NCBI GenBank assembly: GCA_002238925.1
Contig: MPNH01000012.1
Span: 1 to 64,000 of the forward strand
DNA: 64,000 nucleotides
Direction: 5' to 3'
DNA from: Spirochaetaceae bacterium bin103
GTDB taxonomy: Bacteria; Spirochaetota; Spirochaetia; SZUA-6; Bin103
Positions 37,187 to 46,694 of this stretch are shown here, one piece after another. Position 1 is the stretch's first letter. Each line of letters begins with the position of its first letter. The notes below the pieces were generated by a model. That model was not told the origin of the DNA, ran no database searches, and saw only the letters and a list, made by a program, of their open reading frames with translations. The position numbers and the translations under genes were made by a program.

Positions 37187-38080
37187 CTACAGCACGGTAA
37201 GCCCGACGATGCCCGCCGGGATCAGGTAAATGGCGAACAGGTGCAGGCGGCCGCGGCGCACAATGCGCAGCAGCACGGTAAGCGCCAGCCAGCCGGCCGC
37301 GAACGACACCGCCATGCCGGCGATCAGCGCCGCGGGGTCGACCGCCGCCTCCAGGGCGGACAGCTCGGGCAGCGACACCGCCACCGCGCCCAGGATCGCC
37401 GGCACCGATGCCAGGAAGGAGAAGTCGGCGGCCGACTCGCGGTCCGCCCCGGCCAGCACGCCGGCCGCGATGGTGGCGCCGGAACGGGAGATGCCGGGAA
37501 TCACCGCCAGTCCCTGTACCGCGCCCACCAGCAGCGCCCACCGCCAGCGCGGCTGCCACCCGGGCACGGGCACGGCACCCGGCACCGTGGCGGCGCACGT
37601 CGCGGCGCCGCCATGTGGTGCGGCCTGTCCACGCGGCGCAGGATCACGGCGCGGGGCGGCTTGTCCGCGCCGGAATCGCGCGGCGAGCAGCACCGCCGCG
37701 GTCACCAGCAGCAGCACCGCCACCAGGCGCGGCTCGCGCGGCAGTCCGACCGATCCGATCGCCATGCCGATGCCCCCGGTCACCACGGTGCAGAGCAGGA
37801 GCAGCAACAGCAGGCGGCGTTCGGCGGGCTTGGACCGGCGGCGCACCGGCGGGCGCAGCAGGTCGATGCCGGCGGCCAGCAGCCGGCCCAGCCGCGCCCG
37901 GAACACCAGGGCAGTCGCGGCCAGGGTGGACAGGTGCAGCAGCACGTCGAACAACAGCGGCACCTCGCCGAGCCGCAGGATGTCGCGCAGCAGCACCAGG
38001 TGCCCGGAGCTGGACACCGGCAGGAACTCGGTAACGCCCTGCAGCGTGCCCAGCGCCACCGCCTGCCAGAAGCTCATCAT
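37187..38080 (-). CDS. uppP: Undecaprenyl-diphosphatase UppP/BacA
   Basis: 297 residues, polytopic. The signatures GTLQGVTEFLPVSSSGH and PGISRSGAT are both present. It recycles undecaprenyl diphosphate to the monophosphate carrier for peptidoglycan. Between the halves it has a Pro/Arg-rich cytosolic insert (residues about 143-175) not usual in the family. ATG at 38080 overlaps the TGA of rsmG (ATGA). Confidence 0.93.
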   Translation of the reverse strand: MMSFWQAVALGTLQGVTEFLPVSSSGHLVLLRDILRLGEVPLLFDVLLHLSTLAATALVFRARLGRLLAAGIDLLRPPVRRRSKPAERRLLLLLLLCTVVTGGIGMAIGSVGLPREPRLVAVLLLVTAAVLLAARFRRGQAAPRRDPAPRGQAAPHGGAATCAATVPGAVPVPGWQPRWRWALLVGAVQGLAVIPGISRSGATIAAGVLAGADRESAADFSFLASVPAILGAVAVSLPELSALEAAVDPAALIAGMAVSFAAGWLALTVLLRIVRRGRLHLFAIYLIPAGIVGLTVL

Positions 38081-38791
38081 GCCTTCAGCCCCCGCAACAG
38101 GATCAGGTGGCGCTCGCCGTCCAGGTGCGGCACCGCCAACGGGATAACCCGTGCCCGCAGCCGCGCGCCGGCCGCCTGCCGGGCGGCCGCGAGCTCACGG
38201 TGCACGGTTTCGGCGGTGCCCTGGTACAAGGCGACCGTGGACCGCGAGTGCAGCAGCGGCAGCAGTCCGGGCAGCAGGCGCGGGAGCGGCGCCACCGCGC
38301 GCCAGGTCACCACGTCCACCGGCGCCAGCGCGGCCTCCGCCAGCGGGCGGTCCACCACCGTCAGCTCCACCGGGGCCAGCGCGCGGCGCACGTGGTTCAG
38401 AAACGCCGCCCGCCGCGTGCTGCGCTCTACCAGGATCACCCGCGTGCCGGCCAGCGCCAGGGCCAACGGCACGCCCGGCAGGCCGGCGCCGCTGCCCACG
38501 TCCAGCAGCGTGGCGCGCGGTTCCAGTTCGCGCAGCGCCGCAACCGCGGCCAAGCTGTCCAGCAGGTGGTGGGTAATCAACCGCCGCCGGTCGGCGTCCA
38601 CCAGCCCGTACACCGGGTTGGCCGCCGCGATCAGATCGGCGAACCGCTGCAGCCGGCCGCGCAGGCAATGCACGCCCGGCATGGCCAGCCGGAACCGGAG
38701 CGCCGACCGGCTGCAGCCGGTCGCCCAGGCACTCGCCGCCGTCCATGCCCAGCCGGGACAGTCCGTCGTCCAACACCTCCGAGTCCGTCAT
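38077..38791 (-). CDS. rsmG: 16S rRNA (guanine527-N7)-methyltransferase RsmG, frame broken by a 64-bp duplication
   Basis: The SAM-binding motif LLDVGSGAGLPG and the long C-terminal strand are in frame from 38682. The natural N-terminus reads from ATG 38791 (MTDSEVLDDGLSRLGMDGGE) in another frame. A 22-bp imperfect repeat (38646-38667 and 38710-38731, 64 bp apart) lies between. Removing 64 bp joins ECLGDRLQ directly to RFADLIAAANP and gives 216 residues, the normal RsmG length. Without that, only a shortened 201-residue form from ATG 38682 is readable. The gene is the first of rsmG-uppP-ftsK. Confidence 0.85.
38646..38731 (-). repeat. Imperfect 22-bp direct repeat, offset 64 bp, in rsmG
   Basis: Plus-strand copies at 38646-38667 and 38710-38731 (GCTGCAGCCGG then a variable base) match at 20 of 22 positions. 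The 42 bp between repeat copies resemble the sequence on the other side at about 60-65%, consistent with a degraded 64-bp tandem duplication. Confidence 0.7.
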
Positions 38792-38857
38792 TGCCCGCAC
38801 CTTGGCGCCCACGGTACCACGGTACCCAAAACGTTCCTGCCCTCCTACAATCAGCGC

Positions 38858-39316
38858 ATGGAAAACGACACCGACCTCACCGGCCTCGACCCGGGCGCCG
38901 CCCGCGAGTACGTGCTTGGGTACATCACCGCGCTGCGCATTACCGGCAAGAAACGCCAGCGCATGGAGGCGTCCCTCAAGACCTGGGAGGAGCGCATCAA
39001 GCAGGCCACGGAAGCCGGCAACACCACGCTGCGCGACACCGCCCGCAACGAAATGCAGCGCATCCAGGACGGCCTCGGCCGGGTGGCGTTCGAGGAGTCC
39101 GAACTCAGCGCCCAGGTGGAGGTGATGAAGCGCCACCTGAAGAGCATGCAGCACGGCCCGGTAGTCAACGCCGACGCCGAAGCCCTGCTGGCACAACTCC
39201 AATCCATCACCGGCGAGCCCGACACCCTCAAGTCCGACCTCAACCGCCTCGGCGCCGAGCAACGCGCCGACGAAGAACTCGAAGCTCTCAAGCGCCGCAT
39301 GGCAAAGGGCGAGTAG
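38858..39316 (+). CDS. Coiled-coil hypothetical protein
   Basis: 152 residues, mostly charged helix with heptad character (EASLKTWEERIKQATEAG, LSAQVEVMKRHLKSM). No transmembrane segment and no domain I recognise. ATG 38858 lies 66 bp from the start of rsmG on the other strand. It could be a structural or scaffold protein. Confidence 0.65.
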   Translation: MENDTDLTGLDPGAAREYVLGYITALRITGKKRQRMEASLKTWEERIKQATEAGNTTLRDTARNEMQRIQDGLGRVAFEESELSAQVEVMKRHLKSMQHGPVVNADAEALLAQLQSITGEPDTLKSDLNRLGAEQRADEELEALKRRMAKGE

Positions 39317-39553
39317 CGCACCCGCCCGTCCCCGCTCGTCCTGAATGCGCTCCGCGCGCCGGGGCGGCTGTCCCCGCGCAGGTCGCACGCACCATCAGCG
39401 GAACAGGAGAGCCTCCTCTTCTTCTTGCTGTTCCTAGTAGCTGCGCCACGCCGCGCGATCTTGCCATCCTGGTCGCGTTGTTCTGAACACTCGCAACGTG
39501 TGCCTCGGCAAACGTGGGATATGCAGATGGAAGATGCGCCTGCCCGGTGGGCG

Positions 39554-40627
39554 TCAGATCGACTCACGGACGGGGGTAGCGCGGACCCAACTCCCCGGAC
39601 TGGCGGTGCTCTCCGCGCCGCCGCGCAGCATCTGAATCACCACGCCGCGTTCCCCGGCGGCGGCACCGTCATCGTCGCCGTCAACTTGGTGCGCCTCGCC
39701 CGTGCGGCGCTCAGGCGCCCGCGCCTCTGGGTCAAGGATGGCCAGATCGGCGGCGCAACCGGGGTGGAGGCGGCCTTTTTCCGGCAGGCCGAGGAGGCGG
39801 GCCGGCTGCCAGCACAGCAGAGCGGCCAGTTCCTCCAGGGCGATGTTGCCGGCGGCCACCCCGGCCCGCCACAAGTGCGCCAGCAGTTGGCGATCCGCGA
39901 CGCCTTCGTCGGCGTCCACGCTCACCATGCGCACGGTCGGGGAGCGCACCGCCGGCCACCACTCGGCCGCCGCGCGCGGTTCGGCGAGCAGCAGGTGGGC
40001 CGGCGCCGCCACCGCGATGCCGTTGCCCGGTTCGCCGCTGCGCTGTGCCGTGTCCAGTGCCTCCCGCATGCCGGCGGCGGTGGATGGGGCCAGGACCACG
40101 CGGCCGCCGTCGAGCGGCAGCGGCAACCCACCGACGGCGCGCTCCATGGTACGGGCATCGTCGCTCAGCACCAGCAGGGTCGCGCCACAGTGGCCGGTTA
40201 CCCGCACCAGGTCGTCGTCCCAGCCCGGCTCGGTCAGGATGCCGTCGTCCACCGCGAACGTCGCGCACCCCTGGCCGAACACCGCCTCCGGCAGCACTTC
40301 CAGCTCCTGCGCCACTCCCCTGAGCAGCGGTATCGGCACCGCATCCACCGCCGGCGGCTCCTGCGCCGGAATCGCGAGACTGCGCACCACCACGCCAACC
40401 GTGGTAGCCGCAAGGCCCTCTCCCAGCACCCGCGGCACGCCCTCCCGGCACAGCACCACCGGACCCGGGAACACCAGCTTGCCGGTCAGGTTGCGCCACC
40501 CCGCCTCCTCGGCCGCAGCCGAGCGTGCCATGCGCAGCGCCCGCACCACTCCGCCGCCTACCTCCAGATCGGCCACGAACCGACCGTCGGCATGCACCAC
40601 CAGACCCTGAAACAGCGTGTCGTCCAC
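39554..40627 (-). CDS. Amidohydrolase-like protein lacking the metal-binding motif
   Basis: 357 residues from GTG 40627. The C-terminal end (WQPARLLGLPEKGRLHPGCAADLAIL) is a clear match to dihydroorotase/dihydropyrimidinase-type amidohydrolases. At the position of the HxH metal site the sequence reads FPGPVVLCREGVP with no histidines, and the conserved Lys and Asp seem missing. Probably a pseudo-enzyme or structural subunit. It stands alone between two non-related genes. Confidence 0.6.
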   Translation of the reverse strand: MDDTLFQGLVVHADGRFVADLEVGGGVVRALRMARSAAAEEAGWRNLTGKLVFPGPVVLCREGVPRVLGEGLAATTVGVVVRSLAIPAQEPPAVDAVPIPLLRGVAQELEVLPEAVFGQGCATFAVDDGILTEPGWDDDLVRVTGHCGATLLVLSDDARTMERAVGGLPLPLDGGRVVLAPSTAAGMREALDTAQRSGEPGNGIAVAAPAHLLLAEPRAAAEWWPAVRSPTVRMVSVDADEGVADRQLLAHLWRAGVAAGNIALEELAALLCWQPARLLGLPEKGRLHPGCAADLAILDPEARAPERRTGEAHQVDGDDDGAAAGERGVVIQMLRGGAESTASPGSWVRATPVRESI

Positions 40628-40993
40628 CGCCGCCGATTATACGCTGCCCGCTGCCTTCCCGGCGCGCCGCAACGTGTCCGCAGCCGGCTGATCGTCACCG
40701 AAACGGGCAGCCACCGCTCATGCCAACCGTCGCCACGCGGTGCAATTCATGTGGCCGGGCGACGGGACGCTGGTACCGCGCGGGGTCTTTCATTGGCGGT
40801 CGATACGAAACCGCCCTCACTGACCCACCGCGTCCATGTCCGGCGGTACGCTCGGCGCACGCCTGCCACCGGTTCGCGGTCCGCGAACGTGCAATCCTGC
40901 CCATTCGCCAGTTCGCGATTGCACTACCTGTAACTATTCGACACACTATGGCCAGATACCCGCCCCGAGAGGGCACTGGGAGGAGGAAGCGCA
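40628..40993. other. Intergenic region, no gene seen
   Basis: About 365 bp between the amidohydrolase-like gene and the lipoprotein gene. I see no convincing ORF. A purine-rich ribosome site (GGGAGGAGGAAG) sits at its right end before ATG 40994. Confidence 0.5.
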
Positions 40994-41524
40994 ATGACAA
41001 GATTCGCTTCAATCATGGGCGTCGCGACGGTCGCGACGCTGGTACTACTGTCCGGCTGCGAAGCAGCGATGGAAAAGACGGACTACGTGGAAGACTTGAA
41101 GGGGACGTGGACAATCATGGACCTGCCCGCAATGTTTGCGCTGCCTGGCTCCACCGATGCTGTCCCGTCGATGGCCAACGTGAACGTCACGATCGCCGAG
41201 GGTGACGAGCTGAACACGGGCACCTTCACGGTTGCGGTGACTCACAGCATAATTACTCCGCCAACAGCATTACCGCCGATCACGGCCAGCGGTACCTTCG
41301 TGGTCGACAGCAAGAACATTGATGTGACGGTAGATAGTATCGATGCAGGTCCTGGCGGCGGCACGCCTGCTAATTTGGCTCCCCTTGTGGGGCAAGAAAT
41401 CGAGATCGGCTACACGTTCACGGACGACGACACGCTTAAGATCACGAATGACTTGCTCGCGGATTTAGGGGTAGCGCTCCCCACCGATCCGAGTATCGAA
41501 CTGACAAGGAGCACAACGCAGTAG
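40994..41524 (+). CDS. Lipoprotein, unknown function
   Basis: 176 residues with an N-terminal signal and lipobox LLSGC (cleavage before Cys at about residue 22), then a Thr/Val-rich beta-sheet protein including DLKGTWTIMDLP, a pattern seen in some lipocalin-like lipoproteins. Strong GGAGGAGGAA ribosome site. Located in the envelope by prediction; convergent with the OMP gene. Confidence 0.75.
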   Translation: MTRFASIMGVATVATLVLLSGCEAAMEKTDYVEDLKGTWTIMDLPAMFALPGSTDAVPSMANVNVTIAEGDELNTGTFTVAVTHSIITPPTALPPITASGTFVVDSKNIDVTVDSIDAGPGGGTPANLAPLVGQEIEIGYTFTDDDTLKITNDLLADLGVALPTDPSIELTRSTTQ

Positions 41525-41558
41525 TCTGCGCGGTGCGGCCCGAGTGCCGGGGGTGGGG

Positions 41559-43005
41559 TTAGTAGTGCAGCGTGGTTTGGATGAACACGTTGTCCTTGGC
41601 GTCGTCCCGGCGCAGCAGGCCTACCTTGGTACTGTCGGGGCCGTCGAGCGTGAACCACAGGTTGGCGCCGGCGGCCACCGACCAGTTGTCTGATATCGCA
41701 TAGCTGGCGCGCGGGGCGAGGTGCAGCGCCGACTCGGTGATGCCCCACGCCCCGGTCGTCTCCACGCTGAGCTGCTCGCGCAGGAAGCTGGTCTGCAGGC
41801 GAGCGATCAGGTACCAGTGCGACGGTTCGTCCTGGAACAGCTCGCGGTCGTGCAGCGAGCCGATGATCGACTCCAGGAACGGGCTGTACTCCGATTCCCA
41901 CGCTTCCTCGTCGAACAGCACCAGCCGGTGGATCACGCCCGCGGTGGTGAAGATCTGCTGATCGCCGAGGGCAAACGGATGGTCCACCTGCAGCACGGAG
42001 CGGATCTCCGGGTTCTTGGTATCGATGCGCGACCCGTCCAGGTTGTCGGCCAGGAACTTGGCACCCACGTCCGCGGAAATCACCCATCCATCCAGCCCGA
42101 TACTGGCGCCGAGGCCGATGTTGTGCGCGCGCCGGTAGGCCGGCACGATGGTGCCCTCGATTACGTGAAACGTCCCGATCCGCTCCTTTAGATCGCTCAG
42201 GTCGATGTCCAGAATCTGGTCGCGGAAGTACGAATAGCTCAACTGCAGATCGGCCAGGAAGGTGGTGTAGGAGATGGCGCCGTGCACGGAGTGCGCGAAC
42301 TCCTCGTACGGCTCCGGCGGCCGGTTGCGGAACCCCATGTCCACGTCCAGCAGGCCGAACCGGAAGTCGACGTCGATATCGTCGACGGTCACCAGGTAGG
42401 GGGCCAGCATCGGCACGTACACCAGTTCGATCGCCAGCTCGTCGGTGGGATAGGCGGTCACGTGCACCATCGGGTCGGCGCGCGGCCCCTCGAACAGGTC
42501 AACGAGCGCCGGGGCGTCGACGTTGAAGTGGTTGATCACGTCCAGCGGGCTCAGGAAATCCACCTTGCCCCAGCGCACGAACTTCTTGCCGACGTCGACG
42601 TCGAACGCGTCGAAGCGCAGCGACACGTACGCGCGGCGGATCAGGTTGTCGATATCGCGCGCCGTGAACCCGCCCGGCGCGGTCGAGAATCCGTCCTCGT
42701 CATACTGCAGGTGCGCCACCACCTCCAGCAGGGCCGACCAGAACCCGGCCTGGTCGTAGGCTTCGAGCTGGCTCAGCGTGGTCAGCCGCACCCGGTCGTT
42801 GCTGTACAGCCGCTCCTCCGCCACGCCGCCATAGTGATCGAGCCGCACGAAGGCGCCCACCTGCACCTCCTGCGCCACCGCCGCCACCGCCCACATGGGA
42901 ACGGAGCCGCACGACGCCGCCCACCGGCCCCCCCTGCGCCCCCGCCGCCAGCGCCCACAGCAGAATCCCCAGAACAACCGCCGCGCACCTGCCGCAATAC
43001 CCCAT
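41559..43005 (-). CDS. Outer membrane beta-barrel protein (DUF1302-like), signal peptide out of frame
   Basis: About 470 residues with many alternating strands and a terminal aromatic residue (FIQTTLHY). The frame with the barrel opens upstream of 42977, but the natural signal peptide (MGYCGRCAAVVLGILLWAL) starts at ATG 43005 in another frame. The segments around the signal are a diverged 64-bp tandem duplication (31-bp repeats 42866-42896 and 42930-42960, 27 of 31 identical). Removing 64 bp yields a normal signal peptide ending AVAAVAQ. It lies 6 bp downstream of a LolA-like gene and should be the outer membrane end of an export module. Confidence 0.75.
42866..42960 (-). repeat. Imperfect 31-bp direct repeat, offset 64 bp, in OMP signal region
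   Basis: Minus-strand copies read CTGTGGGCGCTGGCGG... and ATGTGGGCGGTGGCGG... with four mismatches in 31. The following 33 bases match in about 24 positions, giving a diverged 64-bp tandem duplication. Confidence 0.75.
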
Positions 43006-43011
43006 CGCCGC

Positions 43012-43785
43012 CTACCTCCGCCGCAGGTAGCGCTGGGTAAAGAACCGGTCCGGGATATCGGCAGAAAACGAGATATCCTCGAACAAGATCTCCGACACGT
43101 GGCCGGTCTGGTGGTTCAGCATCTTCAGGCGCGTCGGAAACGCGTAGCCGTCCGCCTCATACTCCTCCTCCACGATCAACTCCTTCAGCAGGTCGCCGGC
43201 CAGGTCGTAGAACACGATGCGCTCACGCAGGAAATTGTCCTTGCGAATGAAGTGCTCCTCGCGCGAGTACCCGAACACGCGGCGCAGCTCCGGCGTGCGC
43301 CCGCGCACCTCCAGCACGTGGTAGGCGTCGTCGTCCGCCGGCAGCAGCGCATGCTCATACTCGGTCTGGTCGCGGCTCACCATGTCGCGGAACGTGAAGT
43401 CGCTGCCCAGGAAGTAGCCGCCGCCCGATGAGCCCAGGTCGACGCGCTTGATGCGGTCCATGGCGGGCAGATAGATCCACATGCTGTCGTCGCCCTGCTC
43501 CATGTAGGAGTGCACCAACAGTGCCATGCCGCGCACGTTGGGCGGATGGGTGAATACGAACAGCCGGTCCTCGCGCTCTTCCCCGCGTTCCTTCTGATAG
43601 GAGTCGGCGCTGATCACGCGCTGATCGCCGTTCGGCGCGGTGATGGTCAGGGTAAGCAGACCGCTGATGTTGGGGGCCGCGCCGCGGGCGTCGGTACGCG
43701 CCGAGATATCGGCCGCGTCCTGGGCCGCCAGCGGAGCCGCCGCGGCCAACGCCGCCAGCAGCAGGGCTGCGGTTCTGAGGATCAT
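43012..43785 (-). CDS. Outer membrane lipoprotein-sorting (LolA-like) periplasmic protein
   Basis: 257 residues from ATG 43785 with a signal peptide (LLLAALAAAAPLAAQ). The family pattern SADSYQKERGEEREDRLF and MWIYLPAMDRIKRVD matches LolA-fold proteins found beside RND (MMPL) transporters. GGAGGT ribosome site six bases upstream. ATGA overlap with the RND gene. It probably carries a lipid or lipoprotein from the inner-membrane transporter toward the outer-membrane barrel. Confidence 0.85.
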   Translation of the reverse strand: MILRTAALLLAALAAAAPLAAQDAADISARTDARGAAPNISGLLTLTITAPNGDQRVISADSYQKERGEEREDRLFVFTHPPNVRGMALLVHSYMEQGDDSMWIYLPAMDRIKRVDLGSSGGGYFLGSDFTFRDMVSRDQTEYEHALLPADDDAYHVLEVRGRTPELRRVFGYSREEHFIRKDNFLRERIVFYDLAGDLLKELIVEEEYEADGYAFPTRLKMLNHQTGHVSEILFEDISFSADIPDRFFTQRYLRRR

Positions 43786-46091
43786 GCTACCTCCGTGCGG
43801 GCGAGCTGCCATCCGGCTAGCAGCAGGCTCAACAGCAGAGCCCCCAGGATGGCTGCAGCGATCATTATACCGAAGTGCACGGCGCCGGAGAACGAAGACA
43901 CCGCCAGCGACAGGAACGCCACCACCGAAGTCAGGAAGCTCATGAACATCGGCACGCCGCAGCCGCGCACGATGGCGGACGCCCGGCCGATTTCGGCGGC
44001 GGTGTGGCGGACGCCCGCGGACGCTGCCGCAGCCGGCGAGGTGTGGTGCAGCGCGTTCAGCACGTGGATGGTGTAGTCCACGGTCAGGCCCAGGGTGATG
44101 GCCAGGGCGATTACCGTGTAGTCGTCGATGCGCACCCCGAAGCGGGGCGCCAGGCCGGTCACCGCGACTAGCACGGCGGCCGGCGGCACCAGGCTGAGCA
44201 GCGCCTGGCGCAGGTTGCGGAACACCGCCAGCACGGTGGCGAAGATCAGCACGGCGCTCGCCGCCAGCGCGCTCAGCCAGTTGCGGCGCAGCCGGTCGCC
44301 GTGGGCGATCAGCTCGCGCGCCGGGCCGGTAACGGCGACCTGCCACTGCTCCGGCACCTGCGCGCGGATTGCCGCCACCGCCTGCTGCAGCTCGCCCAGG
44401 GTGGCGAAGTCGCGGTAGCGCAGGATGCCGTGCACCCACACCTTCGACAGGCTGCCGTCGGCCAGCGCCGCGTAGTCGGCGGGCGTCGCCGACGCGCTGT
44501 AGAACAGCAGGTACTGCGACACGATGCGCGCGAACCGTTCCGGGTCGTCGGTGGCCGGCAGTTGGCGCGCATCCGCCTCGCCGGCGGCGAAGTAGCGGTG
44601 GATGCGCTCCACCACCGACAGCAGCGAATGGCGATGCCCCACCGCCGGCAACTCGCCCAGGATCCGGTGCGCGGTGCGCAGGTGCTGCAGTGCTTCCGGG
44701 TGCAGAAAGGCATCCGCGGCGCCGGCGTCGATGGCCAGCGCAAACGGCACGGTGCCGGCAAAGTCACGGTTGAAGATGCCCTCCGCCTGCAGGATGGTCG
44801 ATGCGGCCGGGAGCTGGTGCAGGGGATAGGGCTCCGGGGCCAGCCGGCCGATCTGCGGCAGCGCCAGCACCACCGGTACCGCCAGCAGCAGCGTCGCCGG
44901 CACGCGATGACGCGCCAGGACCAGCAGCAGGCCGACCAGCAGGCGGTGGATACGGCGCGCCGCCCCGCCGGCGGCCGCGCGCTGCCGGTCCGCGCGCAGG
45001 CGCCCCGCGGCCGGCATCCACCACAGCGCCAGTACCAGCGCCACCGCCGCGCCGGCGCTTACCGTCACCGCCACGAAGCGGTGCACGGTGCTGCCCAGCC
45101 CGCCCAGGGCCAGGAACCCGATCACCGTGGTGGCCGCCGTCAGCGCCAGCGGCAGGCGCAGGTAGCCGCGCGCCGCACGCCCCGAGCCGTCGCCGCGCCA
45201 GCCCAGGTGATAGCCCATGTGGATGGCGTAGTCGCTGAACAGGCCGCCCGCCAACACCGGCGCCAGGATCAGCAGCGGGGTGCCGGTGCCCGCCGTGAGC
45301 ACGAACAGCGCGCCGCCCGCCGCGGCCGCGCTCACCGTCGCCGCCAGCGCCACCAGCACGCCGCGCACACCGCCGAACGTCAGCATCAGGATCACCACGA
45401 TGGCGGCGCCCACCAGCGGCAGCAGCGTGCGCAGGTCGCGCACCATCAGCCGGGCGGTCAGCTCCACCACCGGGCGCACGCCGGTGTAGTGCAGGGCGAC
45501 CCCGTAGCGCTCCGCCAGCCCGCTCTGCAGCGCATCGAGCTGCGCCACCAGCACCGCCGGCGTCAGCCGCGAGCCCAGCTCCAGGTAGAACGCCGCGGTT
45601 CCGAAGTCGGCGCTCCAGTAAGGATGGATCTCCGGGAACCGCTCGTAGGCGCCGCGCAACTCGTCCGCCACCTGTGCGTCGTACCGCTCCAACAGCGCCG
45701 CCGGCACGAACGGCCGCACCACGATGTCGAACTCCGTGGCCCGCACCACCGTGGCGCGCAGCGGCGACGAGTAGCCGCGCAGCCCCTCCATGGCGCGCAG
45801 GAACGCGTCCACCTCCGCCAGCACCGGCAGGTTGTCCGCATCCAGCCCGTCGCCCGGGCGGCCGCCGAAGTCCACCGCCACCGCCACCACGTTCTCGCCC
45901 TGCGACGGCAGCACCGCCTGGTCGGCGAGGCTCTCCACCGGCCCCGAACCCGCCGCCGGCCGCCACACCGCCGCCAGCAGCACCAGCAGCGCCGCCGCCA
46001 GAGGAACCGCCGCCAGCAGCGCCCGCCGCCCGCCGGCGCTCACCGGCGCGGCATCGTCGACCGTCAACTCCCCCGCCCGGTCAGCCGCCAC
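43782..46091 (-). CDS. RND superfamily (MMPL) transporter
   Basis: 769 residues. Two homologous halves, each with a large periplasmic loop and a block of six helices; SSD-like segments such as DYAIHMGYH and DDYTVIALAITLGLTVDYTIH carry the Asp expected for proton-driven transport. Starts at GTG 46091. With the LolA-like protein and the barrel it forms a three-part envelope exporter; substrates of similar systems are lipids, and in spirochaetes a similar pair exists. Expression of all three is likely coupled. Confidence 0.88.
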   Translation of the reverse strand: MAADRAGELTVDDAAPVSAGGRRALLAAVPLAAALLVLLAAVWRPAAGSGPVESLADQAVLPSQGENVVAVAVDFGGRPGDGLDADNLPVLAEVDAFLRAMEGLRGYSSPLRATVVRATEFDIVVRPFVPAALLERYDAQVADELRGAYERFPEIHPYWSADFGTAAFYLELGSRLTPAVLVAQLDALQSGLAERYGVALHYTGVRPVVELTARLMVRDLRTLLPLVGAAIVVILMLTFGGVRGVLVALAATVSAAAAGGALFVLTAGTGTPLLILAPVLAGGLFSDYAIHMGYHLGWRGDGSGRAARGYLRLPLALTAATTVIGFLALGGLGSTVHRFVAVTVSAGAAVALVLALWWMPAAGRLRADRQRAAAGGAARRIHRLLVGLLLVLARHRVPATLLLAVPVVLALPQIGRLAPEPYPLHQLPAASTILQAEGIFNRDFAGTVPFALAIDAGAADAFLHPEALQHLRTAHRILGELPAVGHRHSLLSVVERIHRYFAAGEADARQLPATDDPERFARIVSQYLLFYSASATPADYAALADGSLSKVWVHGILRYRDFATLGELQQAVAAIRAQVPEQWQVAVTGPARELIAHGDRLRRNWLSALAASAVLIFATVLAVFRNLRQALLSLVPPAAVLVAVTGLAPRFGVRIDDYTVIALAITLGLTVDYTIHVLNALHHTSPAAAASAGVRHTAAEIGRASAIVRGCGVPMFMSFLTSVVAFLSLAVSSFSGAVHFGIMIAAAILGALLLSLLLAGWQLARTEVA

Positions 46092-46227
46092 GACCCCTCA
46101 CCGCTGCACTGACACCGTAAGAGTCCCTGTCCGGCGTCATCGGAACCATCATCGGAACCAATGGTGGACACACATCCCAAAATCACGCAATTGCACCGCG
46201 CAAGGCGATTTGCCTTCAAGCCTCCGG

Positions 46228-46688
46228 TTACGCGAGTGCTGCGCTCAACGGTGAGCCACACGGCATGGTCACGATCTCGTAACGTCTGTTGCGGAAACCG
46301 GCCCGCCTTTTCTCAGCTCTTGATACTGCCGGCGATGCACCTTGCCACCGTGCACCGCCACCGCGACGAATCGCACCGTGGAAATCCCCCGTACGATCTG
46401 CTCCGCCGCACCCGCTCCGGCTTGCAGTTGAGCTACGACCGACGCGGCATTGAGCTTCGTACTCTTCAGTTCCAGCGGCACCACCAGGACACCTGGGCCG
46501 CCTTCTTCCGCCGCCAGGAACAAGTAGTCGCACTTGCGGTGGTTCGGCTCCACCGGGGCTGCCGGGTGATCCATGTCGGTTACGCGATGCGGCGCGGGTG
46601 CCCCATCGGTACCGACGGAGCAACCCTGCTTGTTCATCGCCTCCGTCATGCAGCGCGCGTCAACACGCTCGTCGACTATCGCCAGCAC
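46228..46688 (-). pseudogene. PD-(D/E)xK nuclease-like small protein, frame broken near its end
   Basis: From GTG 46688 the sequence has a nuclease-like core: Asp54 (KCDYLFL) and Glu73-x-Lys75 (PLELKS), followed by VVAQLQAGAGAAEQIV. The expected C-terminus (RNRRYEIVTMPCGSPL) is in another frame; one A missing from a run of four A (near 46307) explains the break. It starts 6 bp after the stop of an AAA ATPase. An ATPase plus small nuclease is a common anti-phage layout. I do not recognise a named family with certainty. Confidence 0.55.
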
Positions 46689-46694
46689 CGGCAG

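Noticed and set aside
46092-46227. Additional small gene between the RND gene and the nuclease fragment
   Set aside because: No start with protein-like sequence; too short to support.
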